Part shown: piece after piece, positions 14,071 through 26,280 of the stretch
Layout: the number at the start of each line of letters is the position of its first letter
How positions within the stretch are numbered: the first letter of the stretch is position 1
Origin: Onchocerca volvulus
Taxonomy: Eukaryota > Nematoda > Chromadorea > Rhabditida > Onchocercidae
Reading direction: 5' to 3'
Length of the DNA: 64,000 nt
NCBI GenBank assembly: GCA_000499405.2
Contig: HG738139.1
Location: forward strand, 1,415,361-1,479,360
The notes under the pieces: generated by a model
The model's database searches: none
What the model saw: only the letters and a program-made list of their open reading frames with translations
What the model was told of the DNA's origin: nothing
Translations under genes and position numbers: made by a program

Positions 14071-15860
14071 ATGAGCGATTTGGTTAGGTTAGATAATGAA
14101 ACGGATCGATTGCTGCAAGCATCACGAATTCGGCTGATAATGCGTGAATTATCCGCAAGTATTGCGAAAGAAGCTAAAGAATATCGTAATGATCCATCAA
14201 ATTCAAAGTCTTTATTAGATATTTTAGAACCGTGAGTTGAATTTTTGTATCACTTACATGCTTCATTTAAGTAAGCTATAAAAAAAATTACTTTTCGGCA
14301 GTTTATTTATTCGTTGGGGGAAAAAATTCGTTTGGTATTCAGTGAATTCAAGAAGCAAGTATCAATTCGAAACGAGATAGTTATACTACTTCTTTGCTGT
14401 ATTCATTGACAAATAATTGTTTCATTTGCAATGCATTATTCTTTCCTTTTTTTTTTTTATTTTTTTGTTTTGCAGAATTTGTCGATGTTTCGGAAACATT
14501 GTATTAGAAGCGGTATCTTTAGCAGATAACGACAGTGTTTACTTACTCAAAGATCCTGTCCATGGTCGAAGTATATATGAAGTAAGTCAGGAGAATAAAA
14601 AGGGGATGAAAGTTATTTATGTTAGCTGTTTAGTTGTAAAAGTTAAAATTACAAATTCATATTTTTCCAAATTGAAATGGTGCTTTGATAAAATTGATCG
14701 GAAAAAAAAAAGGAACTATAATTATACAAAATAGCTATACACCGGGAAATAACGTCAATAATAACTCAATCTACTTTCGACAAATTACGCTTATTTTATT
14801 CAGGTATCCGGAACTCATTCTCAGTCTACCTATACCTGTCTCCCAACAGTTAATTATTGCCAGTGTTCATACTTCCTTCATGATGGTATGTTAATTTATC
14901 AGTTATTTACATATTCAGCAAAATAACTGTGAAATTTTGTCGTATATTTTATGCAGAATCAGTTATGATATTTCTTTTTTTTTTTTTTTTTGATGATAAA
15001 CAGTAAGTTAAAATAAACTGTATATTTTTATGGATGAACATAGGTTAGATATCCTATTATTTAGATTTACTAGTTTTTATTATTGTTGCTACATAGATTT
15101 TATGGCAATCATTACTAAATATATAAGAAAAATGGAGTTTTATCAAGAATGATATTTAGAAGATATTCATTTTAATATTATTTTGGTTGTAGATAGTTTC
15201 AGTGTAGTATCATCAAGTATGGATTCTTTCAAGTTTCGAATAAATTTAATTAGATCTGATGAAAATGCAATTATTCTATTTGAAATGGATGACGCTTTAA
15301 AGATCTCTAAAAATTGTCATAACAGATCAACTTTTTTTGCTGTAGCCTAAATGCTTATCAATAAATATGAAACACCAAGATCAAATTGTTGCTTTAAAAA
15401 CAGAAGAAAAAGCGAAAAATTTCAAAAGTAAAGGAAATATTCATTAAGGAGGTTTTTGAAGACAAAGCCGTAGGTAACTCTGTTTAAACCAAAAAGATAT
15501 TCTCTGACTTTACTATTTGAGATATTGTTGTTTCATATTAGTAATTTCCGTCCTTTAATGATTATTCTTTTCAGTTATCAAGAAGCAACGATCCTTTACG
15601 GTAAGTTTGTGTTGAATTATTTTCAAATTTACTAATTTTTTTTAAGAGAATTCATTTAAATTGAATAATTTGTTATCATTCTTATGAAAATAAAAACGAA
15701 AATTAGCGAGAGAATATTGTTGTGGTAGTGTTTTTAAATTCAAAAAAAAAAGGTTGTTAATTAACAGATTAAACAAAATTGTTTATGTCTCATTCTATTA
15801 TTTCAGCATTTTGTTACATACAGTAATTTTTGTATGCATAATTTATTATGTTCTGTATAA
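14071..15860 (+). CDS. ZSWIM7: SWIM-domain protein, ZSWIM7/SWS1-like
   Basis: SWS1 proteins partner RAD51 paralogues (Shu complex) and promote homologous recombination. Exons: 14071-14231, 14476-14581, 14804-14885, 15575-15600, 15807-15860. Phases agree and give 142 aa, close to human ZSWIM7 (140). Residues about 70-101 match the family: VYLLKDPVHGRSIYEVSG then STYTCLPTVNYCQCSYF. SWIM motif: C108-x-C110, then C134-x-H136 (CMH) with 23 residues between. In human ZSWIM7 the C-x-H pair (CKH) comes about eight residues earlier. The last exon is the weakest part. It has a clean TTATTTCAG acceptor, a correct phase and an AATAAA about 90 bases after the stop, but the usual sequence after CKH is missing. 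Likely start acceptor GTTTGAAG at 14060. The next gene, TOP3A, starts about 600 bases downstream on the same strand. Confidence 0.7.
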
Positions 15861-16462
15861 AAGTTACTAATTGGTTCTGCTGAGCAATCATTCTTTCATG
15901 CATTTCAGTTTTTTTTTTCTTTTAATACTTCAACTGTTGCTTTCAATGAATAAAAATCTTGTCGTATTACTGGTTATGTTTGTTAAAATTTTTTTTTTCG
16001 GTTTTTTAATTAATTTCCTATTCTTGTATTCATTTTTCATCTTCAATTAATGGACTTCGAACATTTTAAAGAAAAGTTTATCTATTCAATCATAATATCA
16101 GTAACTGATTATCGAGATGGATTGATTAATACGGAGCAGTTTGGATTCCGGTTTTTTTTTTTTTTTTTGAAAAAAGACTAATGTTTATCCGTACCAGCCA
16201 TACAATCATACCAGTGTTGCACAAAATGAGTGGATGGCAAATTCACTAATGAAATACTAAATACAATAGTTTATGAAAAATAAAAGCATCTTTTGGAAAT
16301 ATTGGTAAGCATATAAAAATTTGGAAGCATATCTTAAGGTACCTTGGAGATTTCTTTTGTAATTTTAAATGATATTTATTAAGTTTTGAATATTTGTTGA
16401 ATATAGTACCGTATATTTTATGTGAAATTTTTCTTTACATCATTTCAGATTTGAATATATCT

Positions 16463-19400
16463 ATGCGTGCTCTATTTGTGGCCGAGAAAAATGATGCAGC
16501 CAAGAGTATTGCAGCAATATTATCACGTGGTACTTCAACACGACATGATGGCCCTAGTCGTTTCAATAAAATTTTTCAATTTACTGCGAATGTAGGACGT
16601 AAGTCATTATTTATTTATTTATTTACTTGCATACAAGAACATCTTATTGCTAATATTTGTCCATGTTCAGTGATATAATACTTTCTTAAAGAAAAAAAAT
16701 GAATGAAATTTAATCATTGTTATTTTGACATATGGCTGCATAATGATGTATTTCTAATTTTATGTATAAATCATCTCTTCATTCGCTAGATTTTATAGTT
16801 AAGCTGAAATATAAGGATATAAAAAAAAATCTCTGCCTAAAATTTTTAAAAGAAAATGAACAAAATCAGGAAAAAGTAGATAACAAATTAATATTAAAAT
16901 ATTCAAATCAATTTTTAGAAAACGCAGGTTGTCACGTTGCAATGACAAGTGTTTCTGGTCATTTGCTTCAGCATGAATTTCCAGCATCTTTCAAAAATTG
17001 GACTGAGACCCCAATCAAAGTACTATTCGATGTAAATATCCAGAAAAATATCATTCCGGGAATGGAAGATATCAGGACTACATTAATCGAAGAGATACGA
17101 AAATCTGATGCAAGTTTTAATTATATTTTAATTATGGTACTTATTTGTTTCAAAAAACTATTTTTTTTCTTGATATTAATTATTGATCCCAAATGTTGTC
17201 TAAAATATCTGTTTGGCTTATAGTCGTTTGTTTTCGGGTACTGGTGATAATTTTAGAGATCAATTGTGGAAAAGTCAGTAATTTCTAATCAGAAAAGTTA
17301 GGTGATGCTTTAAAAATGTAAAGTATTTGTTTATTGTTCTAAATTTCAAAATATTTTGTTAATTGTTTTCATTCCTTCAGCTGCTTGTCATATGGACCGA
17401 TTGTGATCGAGAAGGTGAAGCTATTGGAGCTGAAGTGGTTACTGTATGTACACAAGTTAAGCGTAATTTAGATGTCTATCGGGCTCGATTTTCTGAAATT
17501 ACAAATACAGCTATTAATCGTGCACTGAATAATTTGGTTCGGTTGGATCAACGCTTGATAGATGCTGTTGAATGTCGGTTCGTGTTTTTAATTGTTTAAG
17601 ATGTGAATTTTTTCTCCATTATTAACAGAACTTATTGAATTTTCTTTCTTTTCTTCTTTAAAATTTGCGAATAAGTTCTGCTCATTTCAGTTCAGAATTA
17701 GATTTACGAATTGGTGCAGCATTTACGCGGCTACAGACCCTTCATTTGAGGTTTCTTTTTTGTTTAAGAAATTTTGTTTCAGTTGCCATTTGATCATGAT
17801 TGGCTTATCTGTCGTTAATATATTTAAATATTACAATCCCAATAAATTCCAGAAATAATTTTGCTGACATATTTCGGGATAAAGGTGTGGTCAGTTATGG
17901 TTCCTGCCAATTTCCAACATTAGGATTCATTGTGGAGCGTTATCAAGCCATCAAAGAATTCATTTCGGAAACATTCTGGAAGATTTCAATGAAGCATAAG
18001 CGAGACGATATTATGATTGAATTTGTTTGGGGACGTCAAAGGCTTTTTGATCGTGATATTGTCCAAGTATTCTCCTTCTGTGTTTTGTACCGATATGAGC
18101 AATAGAAAATGAATTCTATTCCAATTATTAGGCTCATCTTTATCCATATTTTTTAGGACAAATATTGAAATGCATCCATATAAATCAATGATATATGATG
18201 TTGAGGTATTCCTAGACGATTGTGAAGAAGCAAGAGAAGCCCGAGTGTTATCGGTAATAAAGAAACCGAAAAGCAAATGGAGACCTGTTGCACTTGATAC
18301 TGTTGAACTTGAGAAATTAGCAGTACGAAAATTGAAATTCAGTGCCAAAGAGACAATGCTTGTGGCCGAACGATTATATAATAAAGGTGTTTTTCTTCAT
18401 TGTCTTTTTCGTGGAATCAAATCCCTATTTTCTGAAATTTTATTTCCTAACATGACTATTTGAATTTTTTGTTTTTTATTCCTGTCTCTAAAAGCTACTT
18501 TTATAGGTTATATATCATATCCACGAACAGAAACAAATAAGTTTTCCAAAGATATGGATTTGAACATTTATGTACAACAACAAACAGTAAGCGGAGAATG
18601 GGGAGATTTTGCGCAAGAGGTTAGTTCCAGGATGTTAGATGACTCAAAATCTGCAATTTATGTCTGAGGACGATTTAAAGGAAGTATACGGTATATCCAT
18701 GTCTTTCAAGGTTATTGTTCTTCATCGTCTTACTGATAACGTCATACACACAAACATGTTTTTGACGAAATTTTCTTGTTAACATCATCCATTGCTACAT
18801 ATGTATTCATCTAGAATCATTTTCTGTGAATCTGATTCCATAAAGATGTATGTATGTGTTGCGTTATTAGTATTTTGATAACATTGAAGAGGAATATCCT
18901 AAAGGACAATCTTTGCATATTATATTATCAAATAAGTTCTAAACTACAGTTTTTTGCAGCAAATCTAATTTTCATAACAGCAATTCCGATGATCCTAATT
19001 GATAAATTTGACAACTGCTGAATTTTTTTGCAGGTTGCTGCACGTGGATTGAATCCAAGAAATGGTTCAAAAACCGATGGAGCACATCCTCCGATTCATC
19101 CGTTAAAATTTGCTACACCAAATGAATTGGTCGGACTGGAATGGTCGCTATACGAATTCATCGTGCGACATTTTCTCGCTTGCCTTTCTTTCGATGCAAA
19201 TGGACAAGAAACTAAAGTTCAGGTAATCTGGGATATAATTATATTGCATAGTTAGTTTTATTATATAAATATTTTTGATTTGTCCAAATCTTGATTTTTT
19301 CTTATAATTTAGGTTCGTGTGGGCAACGAAAATTTTATGGCATCAGGTCTTATAATTGAAGATTATGGCTATCTAAATGTTTATAAATATGACAAGTGGG

Positions 19401-21799
19401 GTGATAAAATTCTGCCTTCCTATCATGAAAATGAATTACTCACCGACTATCAGTTGCAAATAACTGAAGGACAAACACAACCACCACAGTTGCTTAATGA
19501 AGGTACTATTATATATGCTCTCAATGCATTCTCTCTCATTTATTTTCCCATAAATTAAATTATTGAATTACTGAAATTCCAACTTACATATATTGTGTTT
19601 CTTATTGCAGCTGATTTGATTGCACTGATGGACAAATATGGTATTGGGACGGATGCTACGCATGCGGAACATATTGAAACAATTAAAACACGTCAATATG
19701 CCCGTCTGAATAACGATGGGCGATTCGTTCCGGGCTATATCGGGTTAGCACTTGTTGATGGATATGATCGGATGGGTTATGCTATGAGTAAACCTCATAT
19801 GCGTGCTGACTTGGAGTCACAATTGAAACTTATTTGTCTTGGACAAAGGTCATTTTTTTCTTTTTTATTTGGTTTTCAATTTGTATATTATAATGAAGAA
19901 AAAAGATTCCCACTTTTCGAGGTTGAGCCTTCTTTCAATACTTCGTGATTATTTTCAAAATATTTATATGAAAATTATTGCCTGAATTAGTTTTTGATTG
20001 GAAAAAAATGCGCTGCATTTCTTTGATTTTTTTATTACAAAAATTAGTAAGATTGAAAGGTTTTGATTTAATTAAAATAGGGAAAGAGAGATATTGTTAT
20101 CCTTTTTCTTTCTTTTGAGAATTTTAAATTTAACTGTACTTGAAAAATTTGTTGAAAGAATCTTTCAGGAATAAGAATGACGTGCTAAAAGAACAGACTG
20201 CTAAATATCGAGCAATATTTGAACAAGCAGAAAATAAAGTCCAAATGCTGTCGAATGCCTTGCATCAGTATTTGAATCAGCGTGAAAATCATCCTGTGAT
20301 GACGATACCGGAAAATCAACAGAGAAATAATCTGCCACCAACCAATAACACGTCCGTGACAACCAATCGTTCTTCTTTAACACCAAGAAATAGTACTTCT
20401 ACAAGGCGTGGTAGAGGTAGCAAATCGGGAAATCGTGCTGTTAATCGATCGGTTTCCAAGACGGTTATTAATGAGGAACAAGTGGCGACAGCTAATGCTA
20501 GTGATATTGATCTTCTTTCATGTATTTTTTTTTTCTAAATTTCACTTGCAATTTTTATTAAGAGTTCAAAATGCTATCTCTAGTTTAAAATGTTAGTTTT
20601 GTTAGTCTTAGAGGCTCTTAGTTTTAATTCTTGCTGAATTGGAGTAGTGAGACTTTTTGTAAACTCATTTAGTATATTAGTTTCTACTCATTCTTCTTAA
20701 ATTAACTTTTCTGCTTTTCTGATCATATACACAACTATTTGATTTTTTAATTTATAGGTAAATTCATGAGATTTTTAAAAGCTGAAAAATTAAAGGAATA
20801 TAACTCCTGTCATGTTTAGTGCGATCTACGGTTAAATATTCTGTGCCCTTAATTTCAAATTGAATGAAATATTCAAAAAACTTTTAAACTTCATTTAGCT
20901 CTCTCTATATTACATACCAATATTGGAACACGAAGGCGAACAAGGACAGCTAATGCAGGTGATAATCGTGCTAGAGATCGAGTTAAAGCTGGAGACAGAC
21001 GACAGTGTTCTTGTGGACAAGTAGCAAAACGTCTAATTGTTAAAAAAGAGGTAGTTGCTGGGATTTTCATTATTTAGTTTAACAAAATATAATAAAAAGC
21101 GGTCAGTGATGCAAAGCAACTAGTTTTTGTTGTCTAAATAATTGCCTTAATAAATTCTTTCAAATTGAAAAGCATTTTCACTTTCGAGGTAGCATTTCTT
21201 TGAAACAGTAATGATTAATTGTTACCCTGAAACTATTTCAACTGATTATGATACTGCTGATCGTTTATATTTTATTTCATTGACTGAAGAGGATGTACTT
21301 GAGATGCTAAGTAAAGAGCTGGAAAACGGCACACTGGTGGGTGTTATAGTCCAACTAGGTGGTCAGACGCCTTTAAAATTAAAATTAACCAAAACGTTAA
21401 ATGAAAGGAGTTTTAATATCTTAGGTGCATCTTTTGATTCTATAGACCTTGCTGAAGATCGTATGAGATTTAGGAATTTTGTTTTGCAACTTAATTTAAA
21501 ACAACCTGAAAGTTCTATCTGTTCTTCGGTGGAAGAAGCATTAGCTAATGCAGAGAAAATTGGTTATAATGATCCAGTTTCAAGATCTAATGATAAGGCA
21601 GAAAGAATTTCAGCATTACAATTTATGAAATTGATGTATAAAGAATGTACAAAGAAACTTATTAAACTTAATTTCGGTTCCTTTCTAGGGTCCAAATCAC
21701 GGTCGTGCTTTCTGGACATGTCCAAAAGATCGAAATAATCCTGAGAAGTGTAAATATTTCGAGTGGGAAGGATCCAGAAATAATGACGAACCATCATAA
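16463..21799 (+). CDS. TOP3A: DNA topoisomerase III alpha (type IA)
   Basis: Passes single DNA strands and, with BLM-type helicase and RMI1, dissolves double Holliday junctions. Thirteen exons: 16463-16598, 16928-17109, 17381-17577, 17691-17750, 17853-18066, 18206-18386, 18507-18619, 19034-19222, 19313-19502, 19611-19848, 20169-20521, 20899-21050, 21689-21799; 771 aa (human about 1000). TOPRIM domain: [12 protein letters not shown] at 6-17 and [12 protein letters not shown] with D113, D115, E117. Catalytic tyrosine Y328 in [11 protein letters not shown]. Other family blocks: [64 protein letters not shown]-terminal GRF finger: C721, C723, C746, C756, interrupted by the last intron. The 4-Cys ribbons that usually precede the GRF fingers are not seen; a basic, S/T/R-rich linker lies there. 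The second intron is GC-AG (GCAAGT). The start follows acceptor CATTTCAG at 16448. Confidence 0.94.
21190..21568 (+). other. carB: carB (carbamoyl-phosphate synthase large subunit) fragment, probable Wolbachia insertion
   Basis: Lies wholly inside the last TOP3A intron (21051-21688). From about 21196 to 21567 it reads, without a stop, as bacterial CPSase large subunit: [21 protein letters not shown], then [27 protein letters not shown], and [21 protein letters not shown]. This matches the start of the second carboxy-phosphate half. Phrases such as [16 protein letters not shown] are of the bacterial type and unlike the CAD-type enzyme of animals. After the GY the match stops abruptly (next expected: PVMVRPSYV). 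A 6-base duplication (AAATTA) adds two codons, KL, in frame. Odd residues such as NCYPE for NCNPE suggest decay. The open frame continues to 21738 by chance. The source is inferred from family knowledge, not a search. Confidence 0.85.
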
Positions 21800-23596
21800 A
21801 ACTATAGAACTTGTTACATAAATTTGAGCAATTATCTTATAATTTTCCCTTTAAGATGTAAAACGTCTTTATTATTTTAAGTGCTTTTGTTGATACATAC
21901 AAATTCAATATTTTTTGTTCTGTTGTCTTAATTTCTGTGTTGTTTAAATTTAATATTTTTGTCGTTAATTATTTTTATTTGTAAAAAAATACCTCAAATT
22001 TACATTAGAACATTAAGACTAACTTCCTGCATATTAAGTTGAATTTTGCATAAATCAATTAGTGATTGAATAATTGTTTCTAAACAAATTTGGATTAGAA
22101 AAAAAAAAAGATAATACTATATTTTCATGCTATCAGATAATACATTAGCATACTAAAGCAGTTTAATACTGCGGATAGGTTACGATCTATAGAATCAAAT
22201 AAAAGAAAGCAGTAATAGATTGCTAAGATCAGGACTGAAGATAGATCATTATCTAAAAATAATCAAGAAATGTTTGTAGGACAAGAAAGAAAAACTACGA
22301 ACTAAAGTAAAGATTTCAATTTATTGTTTTATTAATTTGTCAAAATTCGATCTCATGGTAGGTAACTCATCGAAAACTGTTTCAGTGTCAGCATGTTCTA
22401 GCAATATGGTTTGCAGAATTATTCGGAAAAGTAACAGCGAGAACTGTTGGATCTCATACGATCTCACTGGCGATCAAACATCTTTCAGCACATGCACATG
22501 AATTTCATTAAGTTTCTTCTTCAATATTGTAAAAATGCTATATATTGAAAATCTTTTATGTCCAAACTTAAGATTCGGTTAAACCCGAAATGGAAAGAAA
22601 AGACATATTCGTGATTAAGTTCTTTTTTTCCGATTTTCATAAATGAAGGTTTTCCAGACACGACTTAAATTTTGCTCACAATTACATGATCTTATAATTT
22701 TTGAAATTGAATCCATAGTATAGTGACTATTCGAATTTCCATATCCGGCATTAATTTTCAGTAGCTAATAAATAGGAACAAAAATTATTAACAAAATTTT
22801 GTTGAACTTACAAGAGGAAAAAGGAAAATTCGGTTGATGTTTATGTTGTGTACAATCTTATCACGCCTTTTTCTGTTCATTGTTTTTTGTTTTGTACTGT
22901 GAAATAAAGAATTTATAATTCTGGATCATGTGCATTTTATTATAAATACATATTTAACAAGTCGGAAGAATTCTATAAAATATCAATTGAAGTATATACC
23001 ATTGCTGTATCAAATTGATCGTTGAGGTATTGTATTATTCAAATAAAATTTGTATGAAAGTTTTATGTATTTTATTTGAATTGAACAATCTTTGTATATT
23101 AACGCAGCGATGGAGTTCATAAATTAAAACAGGGTTTACAGTTTTTGATCATTTTATTATGGCTAAACATTCAACAAGTTAGAAGAAATATGTATAAAAA
23201 ATATTCAACAAGTTGGAAGAAATATGTATAAAAAAGTATCACAACTGAAGCTATGTCAAATTGATCACTGAGGAATGGCATTATTCTGATAAGGCATTAT
23301 TCTAAAAAAATTATTACAAATGTATCGTAATCATGGAAAAAATAAAAAATGCTGAACTGAACTATCTCCGCATATTAACAGAACGATGAAGTTCATAAAT
23401 CAAAAAAAGAGATGTCGGCGACCTCACATGGTTTTTTTAAAATGGAAATCCCATTTTAAAATCATCGTATTCATTTTTAACCAATTCTCGTCCACTCTAT
23501 AATTTCAATTCCTCATTTAATTTCAGAATTTCAGTTTGAAAGATTTCAATGTGTAACGAATATTGAAACATATAAAAGAAGGATTGAAAATTCTTG
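21800..23596. other. Spacer between TOP3A and the citrate carrier
   Basis: The two genes converge here. No coding signal is seen. The right part (22921-23410) is a diverged tandem duplication, listed separately. An AATAAA at about 22903 is far from the TOP3A stop, so the true 3' end is uncertain. Confidence 0.5.
22921..23410. repeat. Diverged tandem duplication, unit about 215-265 bp
   Basis: Copy 1 (about 22921-23135) and copy 2 (about 23143-23410) share ordered landmarks: CATTTTATTAT, AACAAGT(C/T)GGAAGAA, GTCAAATTGATC or ATCAAATTGATC, a GAGGTATTG/GAGGAATGG block, and CAGCGATGGAGTTCATAAAT or GAACGATGAAGTTCATAAAT. Copy 2 holds an extra tandem pair of a roughly 34-bp subunit (ATTCAACAAGTTxGAAGAA..., 23168-23237). 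Confidence 0.65.
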
Positions 23597-25603
23597 CTAT
23601 GTTTTCCATAATTTGTTGGCATATTCCATGATTGAGTCGTATAAAGTAAATGTTAATGCGACATCGAGACAAACACGGCATAGCCGAGGTACAGTACCTT
23701 TGTAAAATCTAAAATGAATACATCTAAATATAAAATTTAACTCATAACACAGGAAAAAAAATAATCCAAATACTCAACAAAAAAATTTGCTAGATATGTG
23801 GAAATGTGGCTAGTATAAAACATGAAGTACAAAGGCTTTTTTTAAAAAAATCTTTCTCCTTTTATATATGATATAATGCTGTCATAAAAAGATATTGTTA
23901 TGCTTAAAAGTTCATAAGATAACAAGTAAAATTCTTGCAGTACTGAAATATCTTCATACAATGCCTATCCCGTTAAGAAATATTTGTTGCTCAAAATTGG
24001 GATAACTCATTCCATTGTTATACATTCAGGCATGTTCCGAATAACTTCAGAATTTTTTGCATTAAATTAAAACTTACGCGAAGAATCCCTCGGTCTTCAA
24101 AATTTGATAAGCGCAGTTGATTGTATTCTTATATTTTTTAGCTTCCAAACCTTGCATTCGAGTTTTCACAACATCAATTGGCGTATTACCATACACGGAA
24201 CATGCACCAGCAATTGCACCAAATAATGCCGTAGCTGGTTTACTAACCGTCTTCGAACTATCTCCTCCACGATACCTATCATCAATAATTTATCAGTCGT
24301 TTTTTGCAAGTGTTGATATCATCACCATCAGGTAATAATAAATATAAATATTTCAATTCGAATAACTTGTTGTTTATATGGAATTCAAAACAAATAAAAA
24401 ATCAAATTTAAAGTAACAGAAAAATGATAAATATTTTTACCAGTCTTTCAGAGTTTCCATCACAAAAAATCGAATGGCCTGGTTAGAACCTTGTTTCGCC
24501 ATTGTAGCTGTGACACCCTGATACAAGCCCTGCAATACAGTTAATCTTCCTTGATATTGTCATTTCGAAAGATTATGTTGTAATAATAGAAAATAATAGA
24601 TCTGTCACATTTATAAATGCGATATAAACTATATGAGATAGGTCTATAACCCGGAAGCCTTCGGTTTGCAGGATTGTCTTCAAACCACCGAAAAAACCTT
24701 TGAATTTTGGTTTAGCCAACTGCTGATCATGAATAAATTTCACTTTAATCGTTTCCATTGGTGTAACAGCAAATACCGCTTCCGAAAGACCTGTAAAAAT
24801 ATATTTTCTTTAATTTTGTTAAAATTGAAACTTCAATGCAAATTTCACTAATATTTTGTAGTTTAAATTTCCGCTCTGAAACCAGTTAAAGGTTTAAACA
24901 AATTTTGGTATATTATTCAAATATCAACATGAATGTTGATATTTAGACAGTTTGAAAATTTATACAAATCTTTACCTGCACCAAAACCACAAAACAGTCG
25001 CCATATCGGTGCAAGATTACCATTCGAATCAACGGCATATCCTTTCAAATACTCAAATGTTCCAAATCTGAAAATGCAACCAGTAATTTCATTTTGATAT
25101 TACCATCATACTACTATTTGAATTATAGAAAGTAAGAAATTCAATCATACCTAAGGGCTGATTTCGGAATAGAACCGTAGACTAATATGGATAATCCTCG
25201 ATATAATCCTAAGAATCCATTAGTTTGCACCGTTTTTTTAACACAATCTATAGGACCCTAAAATAATTAAAGACAAAGTAATATTACTTTCACATCATTT
25301 CTAATATGAAAATCTGTCTAATGAAAGATTTCTACAATAATCGAATCCATATACTTGAACTTGAAAAAAAAAACTAACTTTATAAATTGGATGTGCTGAA
25401 CGTTCATCTAACTGTAATTGCGTTTTAACATATTCCGTTGGAAATGTAATACATATTTCAATACCACCAGTAAATCCACCGATAAGAATACCCTTTATCG
25501 ATTTATCCGTCGGTAAAAAACGACGAAAACCGGAAACCGATGAAAACAATTGACCATTTTCTACACTAAATGGAATATCCGCAATATTTACAAATAGTTT
25601 CAT
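23597..25603 (-). CDS. SLC25A1: Mitochondrial citrate/tricarboxylate carrier (SLC25A1-like)
   Basis: An inner-membrane antiporter that exports citrate in exchange for malate, feeding cytosolic acetyl-CoA. Seven exons in transcription order: 25603-25379, 25257-25151, 25067-24976, 24790-24651, 24529-24441, 24275-24078, 23708-23597. Phases agree and give 320 aa (human 311). All three mitochondrial-carrier signatures are present: PTEYVK (residues 55-60), PMETIK and PIDVVK. Citrate-carrier-specific stretches include [56 protein letters not shown] and [17 protein letters not shown] near the C-terminus. The start gives a family-typical length before the first repeat. The fourth intron uses a weak GTTATA donor but a good TTGCAG acceptor. 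The gene is convergent with TOP3A. Confidence 0.93.
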
Positions 25604-26245
25604 ATTCTTCCATATTTGCTAATTTTCATTCCAAATAATCATACGTTTAATTTTAAAAGTGAATTATTTTGCAAAAATTTTTCATTTATCATCTAAAACC
25701 TATGAAAAAATAGCAACGAATTAACAAAAAAAAAAAAGAGAATTGGAACTTCAATATTCGTTTAGCACAATAACTAACAATTTGTTAATATTACTTCCAT
25801 CGCCCGCATTCATCCTTACATCTGTTGTTGATTTCTTCTTTAGAATTTCTAATCGCTTTCACAGAAATTTCGCAATCTAGTATTTTGTTACAAAAATCCG
25901 CTATCTAAAAAACATTCAATTAATTTAATTTCATGTAAAAAAAAAGAAAAAAAAAAGGAAAAATCACAACTATAACAGACGAATGGAAACATAAACAACA
26001 ATTCCGTTCCCAAGGCATTGGTAAAAATGCAGTAAAAAAATGATATAAAATGGGAAAGAATATTCATAACTATTTATCTATCAAACATTAGGACAGTTTT
26101 TTTTTCTTCGATTGTTAACAAAAATTGATAAGAGACAGATTAGTAATAAGGGAAAGAAATTTAAAAAATAGAATCTTAAATTAAGATTAAAAAAAAATCA
26201 ATTAATCTGGATTATCCAAAATTTCACTGATAAAAAAATAAATAA

Positions 26246-26280
<35 letters not shown>

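Noticed and set aside
16762..17223. 153-codon continuous ORF read as a single TOP3A exon
   Set aside because: Only 16928-17109 matches topoisomerase III. The flanking parts are intron sequence that happens to stay open.
21211..21738. 175-codon ORF as a standalone nematode gene
   Set aside because: Its first 119 or so codons are a bacterial-type carB fragment and the remainder is intron sequence running into the last TOP3A exon in the wrong frame. It is not the animal CAD enzyme.
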